A stretch of 64,000 nucleotides of DNA from Nitrospira sp. (GCA_029194675.1 JARFXP010000001.1:372001-436000), one strand, 5' to 3'. Positions 47,634 through 57,637 are shown, counted from the first letter of the stretch. Translations and numbers: made by a program. Notes: generated from the sequence alone by a model not told the origin.

Positions 47634-49955
47634 ATGCACACCAAGCCGATGACTCAGAATGTCCACGAGCTGCAGCAAAAGGTCGAACACACGGAGCACG
47701 TCAAACGCATTACGATCCAGATTCACGCGGCCAGCAATCTCGACCACATTCTCCTCGACCTGCATAAAGACATCTTAAGTCTGTTCGATGCGGAAGATCT
47801 GACGCTTTTTGCGTTCGACTCCGAAAAGAAGGAAATTTTCTCCAAAGTTCCTCATATCGACGGCGTTGAAGAGGTCCGCATCCCTATTACCGAGCAGAGT
47901 CTCGCCGGTTTCTGCGCCAAATACCTTCGCCCCGTCAATATCGCTGATGCTTACAACATCGCTGAACTTCATGCGATCCATCCATCTTTGCTCCACGACA
48001 CGTCCTACGATAAACGCACCGGCTTCAAGACCAAACAAGTCTTAACCTACCCGATCGTCGCCGACAATAAATACCTGATGGGAGTCCTCCAACTTCTCAA
48101 TAAAAAGAGCGGAGGTCGGTTTACCCGAAGAGACGAAGAAGCCGTCGACGAGATCGCCAAAGCGCTGGGAATCGCATTTTTCAACCTTCGAAAGACGTCC
48201 AAAAAAACTCCCACGAAGTTCGACCTCTTGGTCAGCACCAATCGAATCACCCAGAACGAACTCGACCAGGTCATCGCCGACTCCCGAAAAGGGATGAGCG
48301 ATCTGGAAAGCATTCTGATCGAAAAACACAAGGTTCCCAAACTCGATATCGGCCGATCGCTCGCTCAATTCTATAAGTGCCCGTACATCGAATACAGCGA
48401 ACGCACCGTTGTCGATGTGGAGCTGCTGAAGAATCTCAATGTCGACTACCTGAAAAAGAACCATTGGATGCCGCTCAAGCGAGACCGCATGGCGATCGAG
48501 ATTCTGACCGACGATCCGGGTGACCTGGATCGCGTTCAAGACATCAAGAGGACGTTCCCTGGCCTCAACATTCGGTTCGCCGTCAGTCTCCGCCGCGATA
48601 TCGCCCAATTTCTGAGTTCGGCCACCGGACAGAGCGACAGCGGAGGACGGAAGCTCGACGAAAATGTTTCCGACATTCTCGGCGAACTTGTCACCGAGGC
48701 ACAGGCCGAGGCGATGGAGGACTCCGCTGCCGCCGCCGGAGGATTGGATGAAAACGACAGCGCGATCGTCCGTCTGGCCAACCAAATCATTGCCGATGCC
48801 TATCGTCAGAATGCGTCGGACATTCACATCGAGCCGTACGGAGAAAAACGTGAAACCTTGGTCCGTTTCCGTGTCGACGGTGACTGTTTCGAGTACATGA
48901 AAATCCCGCAGAGTTACCGACGGGCGATCGTCTCCCGACTCAAGATCATGGCCAGCCTGGACATTGCCGAGCGCCGTAAACCCCAAGATGGAAAGATCAA
49001 ATTCAAGCTCTCGGAGACGAAGGAGATCGAGCTCCGCGTCGCGACCCTTCCCACAGCCGGATACAATGAAGACGTGGTCATGCGTATCCTCGCAGCGAGT
49101 GAGCCGCTGCCTCTCGACAAGATGGGGTTCTCGGAACGGAATCTCAAAGTGCTCAAGGAGATTTCGGAAAAACCGTACGGCATCATCCTGTGTGTCGGAC
49201 CGACGGGTTCCGGTAAAACGACGACGCTGCACTCAGTCCTGGGCAACATCAACACGGCAGACATCAAAATATGGACGGCCGAAGATCCGGTTGAAATTAC
49301 GCAATACGGTCTGCGTCAGGTACAGGTCCAACCGAAGATCGGTCTGACATTCGCCAACGCGATGCGCGCATTTCTCAGAGCCGACCCCGATGTCATCATG
49401 GTCGGAGAAATGCGGGATAAAGAGACGGCCGACACAGGCATTGAAGCATCACTCACCGGTCATCTGGTCTTGAGTACATTGCACACCAACAGCGCTGTCG
49501 AAACGGTCACCCGTCTGCTCGACATGGGTTGCGATCCGTTCAGTTTTGCCGATGCCATGCTGGGTGTGCTCGCACAACGGTTGGCTCGCCGGATCTGCAA
49601 GGACTGCAAGGAACAGTACATCGGAACCAAAGAGGAGTACGAAGAACTCCGACTGGGGTATGGGCCGGACTACTGGGATAAGCTCGGAATTAAACAGGAT
49701 AATACTTTCAGGCTGTCCCGTGGGAAGGGATGCGAAACGTGCAACCGGTCCGGCTTTAGGGGTCGGGTCGCCTTACATGAACTCCTCTTGGGTACAGATC
49801 AGATGAAGCGAATGGTGCAACAAAAGGCTCGCACTGAGGAAATGCTGAAAACCGCCATCGCGGAAGGGATGACGACGCTCGTGCAAGACGGTATTCAAAA
49901 AGTCCTACAAGGCCACACGACATACAAAGAGGTCAAAGCGGTCGCCATTAAATAG
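47634..49955 (+). CDS. GspE/PilB-family secretion ATPase with N-terminal GAF domain
   Basis: A 773-residue protein. Residues about 15-180 are a GAF domain (ASNLDHILLDLHKDILSLF ... VLQLLNKKSGGRFTRRDEEAVDEIA), unusual for this family. Residues about 200-300 match the MshEN/T2SSE-N domain, and the ATPase shows Walker A GPTGSGKTTTLHS, the Asp box DIHIEPYGEK, Walker B PDVIMVGEMRDKETAD, the His box LVLSTLHTNSA and two zinc CxxC pairs (CKDCKEQY, CETCNRSG). It should power type IV pilus or type II secretion assembly, with the GAF domain sensing a small ligand. No pilus genes are adjacent. Start ATG 47634; ATG 47649 is possible. Confidence 0.9.
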   Translation: MHTKPMTQNVHELQQKVEHTEHVKRITIQIHAASNLDHILLDLHKDILSLFDAEDLTLFAFDSEKKEIFSKVPHIDGVEEVRIPITEQSLAGFCAKYLRPVNIADAYNIAELHAIHPSLLHDTSYDKRTGFKTKQVLTYPIVADNKYLMGVLQLLNKKSGGRFTRRDEEAVDEIAKALGIAFFNLRKTSKKTPTKFDLLVSTNRITQNELDQVIADSRKGMSDLESILIEKHKVPKLDIGRSLAQFYKCPYIEYSERTVVDVELLKNLNVDYLKKNHWMPLKRDRMAIEILTDDPGDLDRVQDIKRTFPGLNIRFAVSLRRDIAQFLSSATGQSDSGGRKLDENVSDILGELVTEAQAEAMEDSAAAAGGLDENDSAIVRLANQIIADAYRQNASDIHIEPYGEKRETLVRFRVDGDCFEYMKIPQSYRRAIVSRLKIMASLDIAERRKPQDGKIKFKLSETKEIELRVATLPTAGYNEDVVMRILAASEPLPLDKMGFSERNLKVLKEISEKPYGIILCVGPTGSGKTTTLHSVLGNINTADIKIWTAEDPVEITQYGLRQVQVQPKIGLTFANAMRAFLRADPDVIMVGEMRDKETADTGIEASLTGHLVLSTLHTNSAVETVTRLLDMGCDPFSFADAMLGVLAQRLARRICKDCKEQYIGTKEEYEELRLGYGPDYWDKLGIKQDNTFRLSRGKGCETCNRSGFRGRVALHELLLGTDQMKRMVQQKARTEEMLKTAIAEGMTTLVQDGIQKVLQGHTTYKEVKAVAIK

Positions 49956-50056
49956 TCTTTCAACTTACCGCGGTGCAACATGATTTCTGGAGCCTGCCCC
50001 TTTCACCCCCTCCCCACAACCATATTCAATGCGCCGCCCAGTACCGAGCACCTATA

Positions 50057-51289
50057 ATGCGGATCACATCGCTTTTCCTGGCCTCACTGCTCCTCCTCGC
50101 GGGATGTGAATCCACGGACCGTGTACTGACGAACGCTGAGCGAGTGCTCGGCAGCCGAACCGGCAGGACCGTACTCGACATTGCCGGAGGCAAAGACCCC
50201 AAACAACTCCTCAAAGAGCGTGTCGATGCCTATCAGCGCGACCCCGCGGCCGTACTCAGAGATCTGCGGACAGTCCAACGAGATTTCAACACTCTTATGA
50301 CCGCGCTGACAGGCCAGGTCCGCCAAACCTGGGGCGAGAAGGAAGTGAGGGTTCCGGAACAAAAGAAGTACGTGAAATACACCCAGAACTATATGAGCCG
50401 CTCCATCGTCGACTTCGACAACGGGTCGATCATGGTGGAAACCTTGGACGACAAAGCGCCGAAGGAGAGCCTCAAGAATGCGATCGTCACGACCTTGCTC
50501 ACACCCGACGATCCGCGCTCCGTCGATCTTTTTTCCGACAAGCCGGTCACGCTGACCAGCGACCGGCCTCCGTATTTATTGGGGCTGGTGCTGGATCACC
50601 AAGGTCAGCCGATCCGCAGCCCGGCGCAAGCGGAAGCGTTCGCGGCATCAACGATCCAGAGCGCCAGGACAAGAACCGTGGACCAGAACAAGGCGACCAA
50701 GCAAGCGCTCATCGCCGAAATCAAGATGGTCGCAAATTTCTCGAACCGACAAGCGGACAAGTATCGGGCGACCGTCACGCGGTTTGCCGAGCAATTCAAG
50801 ATCAGCCCCAGTCTCATTTTTGCCGTCATTCGAACAGAAAGCAACTTCAACCCCTTTGCCGTGAGTTCCGCTCCGGCTTATGGCTTGATGCAGCTGGTTC
50901 CAACCAGCGGAGGCCGGGATGCCTATCGAAGAGCCAAGGGGAAAGATACGATTCCATCGCGCGATTACCTGTTCGATCCGGAGAATAACATCGAGCTCGG
51001 CAGTGCCTACCTCAATGTCCTGTCGTATGCTCTGCTTGAGCAGATCGACAATGAGGTCTCGCGAGAGTATTGCGTGATCTCGGCCTATAACACAGGAACT
51101 CGGAATGTCTTCAAGACATTTGCGGGCGACTCGGTAGCCGCCCTCAATCACATCAATGGCCTCGAACCGCCGGCCGTCTATGACAGATTGCGTAATAACC
51201 TGCCGTACCAGGAAACCAGGGATTATCTCGTGAAGGTCGTCACCTTCCGCAAACAGTTCGCCTCCACACGTGAAGGCAATGACCGTTGA
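50057..51289 (+). CDS. MltC-like membrane-bound lytic transglycosylase (lipoprotein)
   Basis: A 410-residue protein from ATG 50057 with a lipobox (ASLLLLAGCES, Cys at about 18). The middle matches the N-terminal domain of MltC (DUF3393-like), and the C-terminal third is the SLT domain: FAVIRTESNFNPFAVSSAPA with the catalytic Glu, YGLMQLVP, NIELGSAYLNVLSY and SAYNTGTRN. It cleaves peptidoglycan with formation of anhydro ends, anchored in a membrane as a lipoprotein. All motifs intact. Confidence 0.9.
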   Translation: MRITSLFLASLLLLAGCESTDRVLTNAERVLGSRTGRTVLDIAGGKDPKQLLKERVDAYQRDPAAVLRDLRTVQRDFNTLMTALTGQVRQTWGEKEVRVPEQKKYVKYTQNYMSRSIVDFDNGSIMVETLDDKAPKESLKNAIVTTLLTPDDPRSVDLFSDKPVTLTSDRPPYLLGLVLDHQGQPIRSPAQAEAFAASTIQSARTRTVDQNKATKQALIAEIKMVANFSNRQADKYRATVTRFAEQFKISPSLIFAVIRTESNFNPFAVSSAPAYGLMQLVPTSGGRDAYRRAKGKDTIPSRDYLFDPENNIELGSAYLNVLSYALLEQIDNEVSREYCVISAYNTGTRNVFKTFAGDSVAALNHINGLEPPAVYDRLRNNLPYQETRDYLVKVVTFRKQFASTREGNDR

Positions 51290-51344
51290 GCGCCTTCCCG
51301 ATGTTCGGACTTCTCAGGTAATCACCCCCGGCAAGGCCGGAAGG

Positions 51345-51743
51345 TCAGACGGCAAGAGGTGGGCCCGAGCTGGACTGATGGTTCATGAAGGCTTGCAGAT
51401 GTTTATTCTCGTTGGGAGACAACCCCTCAAACTCTACCCCGTAGGTATGTTCTTTGCCCCACCGGACCGTGGCGGCTTCGATGAACATTGATGCCGCCTG
51501 AGTGGGCAATCGCAAACTCATGGCGATTCGGTCTCCTGGTGTGATCACCGCTTCCGTCATCATACGTACGCCTTTTGCCGACACGTCATAGACGATCCCC
51601 AAACTTTGTTCAACCGCCCCCTTCCTCAGCAAACCGACCCTGGCCAACGAACAGGGAAATGGAGCCGACACACGCACCCGCGGGTGTTTGCGCAATTGTG
51701 GGGTACTCCATCCATTGCCGACTCTGAAGTCCTGATCATCCAT
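51345..51743 (-). CDS. PilZ domain protein
   Basis: A 132-residue single-domain protein with RKHPRVRVSAPFPC (RxxxR) and YDVSAKGVRM (D-x-S-x-x-G), the two c-di-GMP-binding motifs of PilZ, followed by the expected beta-barrel. GAGGGAG precedes ATG 51743. It is six bases after the stop of the other PilZ gene on the same strand, so the two are one operon. With the HD-GYP protein at the window start it suggests c-di-GMP control in this organism; the target here is unknown. Confidence 0.87.
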   Translation of the reverse strand: MDDQDFRVGNGWSTPQLRKHPRVRVSAPFPCSLARVGLLRKGAVEQSLGIVYDVSAKGVRMMTEAVITPGDRIAMSLRLPTQAASMFIEAATVRWGKEHTYGVEFEGLSPNENKHLQAFMNHQSSSGPPLAV

Positions 51744-51749
51744 GATTAA

Positions 51750-52133
51750 TTACTCCCTCATTATTATGCCGAAGGCATTCATGTACTCAGTCAACTGTCT
51801 CAACGACGATTCCGAGAGCGTTCTGAACGCAAGTCCATAGAACTGATGGTTTGTCCAGCAAACGGTGGCGACCGCCACCTCCGCTGGAGGAGTGCCCTTG
51901 GTCAGTCGAAGCGCGAGGGAAACCTTGTCGCCCGGCTTGATGGCCGCCTCGGTGCTCACGCATACGCCGTGCAGCGACAAATCATAGACCACACCGACAT
52001 CACTGACCGGTTTCCAACACCACCATCTGGTTGTCAGAGAAGAAAGGGAACAGCTAAAGGGCATGGGGATGCGCACTCGGGGGTATCGTCGAGCTTTGTC
52101 ATGTGTCAGGTCTGGCGCATGAATCGTCGGCAT
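51750..52133 (-). CDS. PilZ domain protein
   Basis: A 127-residue protein. RRYPRVRIPMPF and YDLSLHGVCV provide RxxxR and D-x-S-x-x-G, so c-di-GMP binding is likely. ATG 52133 is preferred over 52157 because the hairpin at 52137-52177 covers the longer start and GGTGGA lies just before 52133. It resembles its downstream neighbour over the whole length (GDKVSLALRL / GDRIAMSLRL; YGLAFRTLS / YGVEFEGLS), so the pair arose by duplication. Confidence 0.85.
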   Translation of the reverse strand: MPTIHAPDLTHDKARRYPRVRIPMPFSCSLSSLTTRWWCWKPVSDVGVVYDLSLHGVCVSTEAAIKPGDKVSLALRLTKGTPPAEVAVATVCWTNHQFYGLAFRTLSESSLRQLTEYMNAFGIIMRE

Positions 52134-52136
52134 GCA

Positions 52137-52177
52137 AATCCACCCTGTGAGAGACACTGTATCTCACAAGGTGGATT
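52137..52177 (-). promoter_or_regulatory. 16-base-pair hairpin between the DEAD helicase stop and PilZ start
   Basis: AATCCACCCTGTGAGA and TCTCACAAGGTGGATT pair at 15 of 16 positions around a 9-base loop. On the - strand the last arm contains AGGGTGGA and ends 3 bases before ATG 52133. It may terminate the helicase message, or hide the PilZ ribosome binding site. No long T run follows on the - strand. Confidence 0.55.
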
Positions 52178-52197
52178 CCGCGAACTATTTTTGAACT

Positions 52198-53484
52198 TTA
52201 TGTGTGGATTGTCGTCGCAGCACGATGCGATGATGATTCGACACGGGGCTTTCTCGCGTTGTGGAAGGAGTGAGGTTGGGAACGCTTCACGTGACCCGTC
52301 GAGGGATGCCCATTCCGACGAATACCTCCGCCTGGGACAGGAATCGTGGGCGAAGGTGCCTTGCTTCCAGGAGCAACCGGAACTGCACACCCCAAAAGGC
52401 GCTCGATCTCTCGGAGTTGCTGAGAGTCTTCTCCCGTCACAAAACTTGTGGCGCGACCGGTCGTCTTCATCCGGGCTGTGCGACCGATGCGATGCACGTA
52501 ATCTTCCGGACAATTCGGCAGATCGAAATTGATCACGTGGCCGATGTTTGCGACATCGATCCCTCTGGCCGCAATATCCGTTGCGACCAGCACACGGAAG
52601 GATCCGCGCCTAAACCCTTCCAGTGCCGCGCGCCGCTGCGACAAGCTCCGGTCCCCGTGCAGTACAGCCACTCGATGGCCGGCACGACCCAGCAGGTGTC
52701 CCAACCGATCAGCGCGATGCTTCGTCCTGGTAAACACGAGGGCCGTGTCCGATTCGGCGCCGAGTAATGATAAGAGAAGATCGGCTTTGTCGGCGTGGGA
52801 TGTGTAATGCACCGCCTGCGTGATACCCTCGGCCGTTGTGGCGGACCGTGCGACCATCACACGCACCGGATTGTTCACGCTGGCTTGGACCAGCCGCGCC
52901 AAGTCAGCCGGCAAGGTAGCCGAAAACAGCAGCGTCTGTCGTTGTTCCGGCAAGGCATCGAGTATCTGGTTGATTTGCGGGGCAAAGCCCATGTCCAACA
53001 TCCGATCCGCTTCATCCAACACCAACATCTTAATCGACGACAACAAGATCGTGCCGTTCCACATATGATCGAGGAGACGGCCCGGCGTCGCGACCAAGAT
53101 ACTCGGGCTCTGCCGTAAACCTCGTATCTGGGCCTGCATATCAGCGCCCCCTACGATAACGGTCGCGGAGATCCGTCGACTCCGTCCCAACTTCTCGATT
53201 GTGGCTAAGGTCTGCAACGCCAGCTCACGCGTCGGCGCCAAGATCAAGGCCTGTGGCTGTCCTTTGGGAAGCAGTGCGAGCCGTTCAATGATTGGAATGA
53301 CGAAAGCAGCAGTCTTCCCCGTCCCGGTCTGAGCGCACCCGATGACATCTCGCCCCGCAAGCGCCGGCGGGATGGCTTGCTCTTGAATGGGAGTCGGTGC
53401 GGCAAATCCGGCACCAGCCAAGTCTTGCAACAGCGCTTCGGACAAACCGAGAGCATGGAAATTCACATGAACAGACGTATCCAC
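52198..53484 (-). CDS. DEAD-box RNA helicase (RhlE type)
   Basis: A 428-residue helicase. Q motif region GAGFAAPTPIQEQAIP, Walker A AQTGTGKT, PTRELALQ, VLDEADRMLDMG, SATLP, VLVATDIAARGIDV and YVHRIGRTAR are all present. The C-terminal tail (from about 370) is short, Pro/Arg/His-rich and disordered. RhlE-like helicases remodel rRNA and mRNA. Start ATG 53484. Confidence 0.93.
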   Translation of the reverse strand: MDTSVHVNFHALGLSEALLQDLAGAGFAAPTPIQEQAIPPALAGRDVIGCAQTGTGKTAAFVIPIIERLALLPKGQPQALILAPTRELALQTLATIEKLGRSRRISATVIVGGADMQAQIRGLRQSPSILVATPGRLLDHMWNGTILLSSIKMLVLDEADRMLDMGFAPQINQILDALPEQRQTLLFSATLPADLARLVQASVNNPVRVMVARSATTAEGITQAVHYTSHADKADLLLSLLGAESDTALVFTRTKHRADRLGHLLGRAGHRVAVLHGDRSLSQRRAALEGFRRGSFRVLVATDIAARGIDVANIGHVINFDLPNCPEDYVHRIGRTARMKTTGRATSFVTGEDSQQLREIERLLGCAVPVAPGSKAPSPTIPVPGGGIRRNGHPSTGHVKRSQPHSFHNARKPRVESSSHRAATTIHT

Positions 53485-53802
53485 TACACTATCCTTTCAG
53501 TTTGATCGCATGATGACGGGATCAGAGAACCGAGGGGAGAAACAACCGAGCAGGGTGCCGCTCCAAACCGGACCTGGTCGCGATGCGATCGCGAAGTCCG
53601 ATATAGATTGAACATCTCCTCGCCGGACCACCACGAGTGAAATGCAGGATCACCATACCGCATCACTACTCACACGTCAACTCGCTCGTTGATTCCGTTC
53701 CGGACGCAGAGCGATTCATGGCAGTCAGTTACTGGGGCTTTCGCCCTATGCCCAGGCCATCTGAACGTTCACCCTCCAGAAGGTTTATGCGATAATCCTC
53801 TC
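53485..53802. other. Divergent intergenic region without a supported gene
   Basis: About 320 bases between the divergent helicase and permease genes. It must hold both promoters, but I see no convincing -35/-10 pair. Small frames on both strands lack start signals. Confidence 0.5.
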
Positions 53803-55617
53803 ATGATCCTGAAACGCTGGCTCGTCGGCGATCCTCTCAAGACCGCCCAAGCAAGGCATGAACGGCTTTCAAAGACGATAGCCCTTGCCATCTTCTCATC
53901 GAACGCCATTTCTTCTGTCGCCTATGGGACCGAGGAAATCCTGTTCGTGCTCGCGCTCGCCGGAGCTGCTGCAGTCTCCTGGTCGATCCCGATCAGTCTC
54001 GCCATTCTGTTCTTGATCTTGGTCCTCACCATCTCGTATCGCCAGATCATTTATGAATATCCGGAGGGGGGTGGGGCCTACGTCGTCGCGCGGACGAACC
54101 TCGGCGATCGACCGGCTCTGGTAGCGGCTGCAGCGCTGATGATCGACTATGTCTTGACGGTGGCCGTCAGCGTGGCGGCAGGCATCGCGGCACTCACGTC
54201 GGCTATCCCAAGTCTGTTCATTCACCGAGAAGCCCTGGGTCTCGTCGCCATTCTGTTCATGATCGTGATGAACCTCCGTGGGGTTCGTGAATCAGGCAAA
54301 TTCTTCGCCATCCCAACCTATTTTGCCATCGGAGCGCTGGGCCTTCTTGTCGTCGCGGGAACAGTTCGATCTCTGTCCGACTCCGGGTCGCCCCCCCTTC
54401 TGACAAGTTCTGGAGAGACAGAAACGTTGACCCTGTTTTTAATTCTCCGAGCCTTTGCCGTAGGCTGTTCGACAGTCACCGGCATGGAAGTCATCTCAAA
54501 CGGAGTGAGAGCCTTTCGCCAGCCCGAATCCAAGAATGCGGCAATTACCATGGTGTGGATGTCTACTATCCTCGCATCCCTGTTCACGGGCATCAGTTGG
54601 ATGGCCTATCACTACGGCATCCTGGTCAAGGCGGATGAAACTGTGGTTTCGCAGCTCGCTCGCCTGACGTTCGGCACCGGTCCTATCTATTACGCCGTCC
54701 AGATCAGCACCATGGCCTTGTTGGTCCTGGCGGCCAACAGCGCCTTTGCAGGCTTCCCGAATCTGGCGTCGATCCTGGCTCGGGACGGATTCATGCCGCA
54801 TCAAATGGCGACGTTCGGCGATCGCTTGGTCTTTTCCAACGGCATTATCATTCTTGGATTCTTAGCTTGCCTCCTGCTCGTCCTGTTCGAAGGAGACACT
54901 CACGCGCTGATTCCCTTGTATGCCATCGGCGTGTTTGTGTCTTTCACCCTCTCGCAAGCCGGTATGGTGAAGCGATGGCTCGTGAAAAAAGGGTCGCATT
55001 GGCAGACCAAACTGATCTTCAATGGGCTTGGCGCTGTGACCACCGGTATTGCGACGCTCATCATCGCCACTACCAAATTCATGCAGGGTGCCTGGATCGT
55101 ATTCCTGCTGGTCACGATCCTTCTCTTGATGTTTCAAGGGATTCGCTCGCACTATAAGGCCGTGAGCGAACAGATCGCGTTGGACCGGCGAGGCGAGCGG
55201 CCGCCGTTGCCTCGCCGCAATATCGTGATCATTCCGATCAGCGGCTTGAATCGTGCCGTGGTTCGGGCCCTGGACTTTGCGAGAAGCCGGCCCGGCGAAG
55301 TCCGCGCTGTTTTCGTGGACGTTGATCCCGAAGAAAGCGCCAAGGTCAAAATCCAGTGGGCCCAATGGGGCGGTGGCGTCAATTTGATCGCCCTCTCCTC
55401 ACCCTACCGCTCGGTCCTGGGATCGTTGCTGGATTACGTCGAAGAAGTGCTCGAGAAAGACCCAAACACCTGGGTCACGGTCGTAATCCCGGAAATTCTT
55501 CCGGCCAGGTGGTGGCAAAGCATCTTGCACAACCAACGGGCCCTGATGCTCAAAGGCAAATTGCTCTTCAAGGACCGAGTGATTATCACCGACGTTCCTT
55601 ATCACCTTACCAGGTGA
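53803..55617 (+). CDS. APC-superfamily amino acid permease with C-terminal cytosolic domain
   Basis: A 604-residue transporter from ATG 53803. It begins MILKRWLVGDPLKTAQARHE, then LAIFSSNAISSVAYGTEEI, YEYPEGGGAYVV and about 12 hydrophobic segments to about residue 460. After the membrane part comes a soluble tail (IVIIPISGLNRAVVRALDFAR ... VTVVIPEILPARWWQ) that looks like a Usp/HUP-type alpha/beta domain. The transported substrate is unknown; families of this type include amino-acid and polyamine carriers. Its stop is 2 bases before the next ATG. Confidence 0.88.
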   Translation: MILKRWLVGDPLKTAQARHERLSKTIALAIFSSNAISSVAYGTEEILFVLALAGAAAVSWSIPISLAILFLILVLTISYRQIIYEYPEGGGAYVVARTNLGDRPALVAAAALMIDYVLTVAVSVAAGIAALTSAIPSLFIHREALGLVAILFMIVMNLRGVRESGKFFAIPTYFAIGALGLLVVAGTVRSLSDSGSPPLLTSSGETETLTLFLILRAFAVGCSTVTGMEVISNGVRAFRQPESKNAAITMVWMSTILASLFTGISWMAYHYGILVKADETVVSQLARLTFGTGPIYYAVQISTMALLVLAANSAFAGFPNLASILARDGFMPHQMATFGDRLVFSNGIIILGFLACLLLVLFEGDTHALIPLYAIGVFVSFTLSQAGMVKRWLVKKGSHWQTKLIFNGLGAVTTGIATLIIATTKFMQGAWIVFLLVTILLLMFQGIRSHYKAVSEQIALDRRGERPPLPRRNIVIIPISGLNRAVVRALDFARSRPGEVRAVFVDVDPEESAKVKIQWAQWGGGVNLIALSSPYRSVLGSLLDYVEEVLEKDPNTWVTVVIPEILPARWWQSILHNQRALMLKGKLLFKDRVIITDVPYHLTR

Positions 55618-55619
55618 CC

Positions 55620-56678
55620 ATGATACGTCCGCCGCCGTTCCTCACACGTCCCGCCGGTCTCCTCAGCACCGGTGCCTTCATTCTTGCCTTCTGCCTTTGC
55701 TTCCCGCTGCCAGCACTGGCATTCAAGATCACGGAACCAACAGCAGGCGCCATACTCACGAGCGGAAGCACGGTTCCAGCAGGTGTAGACCTTGGAAAGG
55801 ACATCGGTGTCGTGAAGGTCCGCTATTATTGGTACGGCGAACAGGACGACACCCTGGTCGAACAGGATGATTCAACGGCTACCGGTTCGATTGTGGCACC
55901 AGTCGCGATGATTGGACTCGCTGAACAGAACCCAGCCTTCGGCGGGCCACTGAAAGTGCCTCAGAACAGTATTGGACCGATGCGGCTCTTGGCGGTGGCG
56001 GAAATTTCGCGTGGACGATTGAGCACAAGGTCTGTGTTCGATGAAGTGATCGTGAATGTCGCTCCTTCTGCTGACCTGGCCATCATCGATTTCGAGACCG
56101 ACAAACCGCTTCAACTGGGTCGGGCTGGGCAATCGTCCGCCTTCGGCCATGTCGATTCACTGGGCAAGGTCTTCGAGCTTCCAGTCGTCGGCGACTTCAC
56201 CGACGGCGTCACTCGACGGATCAGCACACCGGCCAGCGGGACTCGTTACAGATCTTCCAATGAGAAGGTTATTAAGGTCGTGGCGGATGGCTTGCTTCAA
56301 ATCGTCGGCAACGGGAAGACCACCATCACCGTAAGTAATCGCGACAAGCAAGGTGCTCTCGATGTGGACGTGAACGTGAACGACGAGCCGAACGAACCGC
56401 CGATCGCCGACGCAGGCCTGAACAAATCCGTCAAGGCCGGTTCTCGTGTGAAACTCAGTGGGCTGAACAGCCGTGACCCGGAAGGCGAAGCTCTCTACTA
56501 TAGTTGGAGCCAAGTGCGCGGCAGCAAGATTTCGCTGCTGGACGCCAACGGCTCAGAAACTTCCTTCCTCGCGCCGGCTGTCTCAGAACCGCGGATCTAC
56601 CGCTTCAAATTGCGGGTAACGGATAAGAAAGGAGCCGACAGTCTGCCGGCGTTCGTGGATGTGACGGTGGAGCCGTAG
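55620..56678 (+). CDS. Secreted protein with Ig-like (Big_2) and PKD-type domains
   Basis: A 352-residue protein from ATG 55620; AGGTGA overlaps the permease stop region. Signal peptide GAFILAFCLCFPLPALA, cut near residue 34. The middle has a bacterial Ig-like domain (ASGTRYRSSNEKVIKVVADGL ... GNGKTTITVS) and the end a PKD-type domain (PPIADAGLNKSVKAGSRVKL, NSRDPEGEALYYSWSQV, YRFKLRVTDKKGAD). Probably periplasmic or surface structural. The coupling to the permease is by position only. Confidence 0.78.
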   Translation: MIRPPPFLTRPAGLLSTGAFILAFCLCFPLPALAFKITEPTAGAILTSGSTVPAGVDLGKDIGVVKVRYYWYGEQDDTLVEQDDSTATGSIVAPVAMIGLAEQNPAFGGPLKVPQNSIGPMRLLAVAEISRGRLSTRSVFDEVIVNVAPSADLAIIDFETDKPLQLGRAGQSSAFGHVDSLGKVFELPVVGDFTDGVTRRISTPASGTRYRSSNEKVIKVVADGLLQIVGNGKTTITVSNRDKQGALDVDVNVNDEPNEPPIADAGLNKSVKAGSRVKLSGLNSRDPEGEALYYSWSQVRGSKISLLDANGSETSFLAPAVSEPRIYRFKLRVTDKKGADSLPAFVDVTVEP

Positions 56679-56803
56679 CAGATCGCGGGACAGGGATACA
56701 CCCATCCAAGATTTGGTTGCGCGCCCTGCGTCACAGATCGAGCAACTTTGCTGGATAGCCCTTCATAAAATAACTGGGGAAGATGGTTTTCTGAACCTTA
56801 AAC

Positions 56804-57637
56804 CTATTTGGGCAGCATAGCTAAGGTCTCTTCTAAGCTAATAGCACGAAATCCATCCACTGGCACTCGATTCAAAACACGACGTAGTTCTCCATCGTCC
56901 GTTACAAAAACATCTGCACTACTCCCTATAATTGCATGCAAGATATCTCGAGAATCACCTGATTTGGGGACACGGTTCTCAAATTGATGCGCATACGTAA
57001 GCGAGAGGTTGGCACCAACTGCAAGTCCCACACTCTTTACCTTCAGAAGTCCATCAAGGCCTCGGCTTTTTGCCTCTGATAGTACTCCGGCCATCTCAGC
57101 TATCAATTCCAGGAGCCATGTCCTGTTGTTTGACCAGTAAACGTCGAACTTGTAGTTTTTTCCGCCAATCGCTTTAGCATGAGGAAGCACTTCAGTTCGA
57201 CATGCCTCAAGACAACTCTGGAACCTCTCTTTAGCAGTTCGCGTCTCACTTATGATGTCACGTAAATCAGCCGACGCCTCCGCTGTTGGTTGCATCAGTT
57301 CGTTAATAGCTAACTCCATGAAGGGTTCAAAGGCACAGAAAGGAGAGACGGTAGGTGTACAAAGAGCGTAAGATCGAACATCATCATTCATAATTGCATC
57401 TTGACCACGAGCGAACAACTTATTGCTACAGATTTCGATAATAAGATTCACCCGTGCACGAGCTTTTTCAGGATGAGACTCAACCACGAATAAAGTTTCT
57501 TCAAGATTTAAAAAGCTCAGGATTACTGCCATTTGCTCGTGCTTTACAGCTCGCTGTAACCGATACACATCCCAATCCGTCACCTCGCGGCGTTGCTCAA
57601 GACGATCAAAAATATTCGTGTCGAACTATGCGATCAT
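56804..57637 (-). pseudogene. PIN-domain nuclease with a nonsense codon at position 4
   Basis: The long frame (from GTG 57583, 259 residues) ends with a PIN-like half: KSGDSRDILHAIIGSSADVFVTDDGEL, acidic residues and the ending strand. Reading the same frame upstream to ATG 57637 gives MIA, a TAG, then FDTNIFDRLEQRRE, where DTNIFD is the first acidic motif of PIN domains. So the start with the catalytic Asp is separated from its ATG by one stop codon (57626-57628). The gene is a disrupted VapC-like toxin, a sequencing error, or begins at GTG 57583 without the first active-site Asp. Confidence 0.6.

Noticed and set aside
48042-49232. 396-residue - strand frame
   Set aside because: Antisense to the GAF-GspE gene with full motifs; no start signal or domain.
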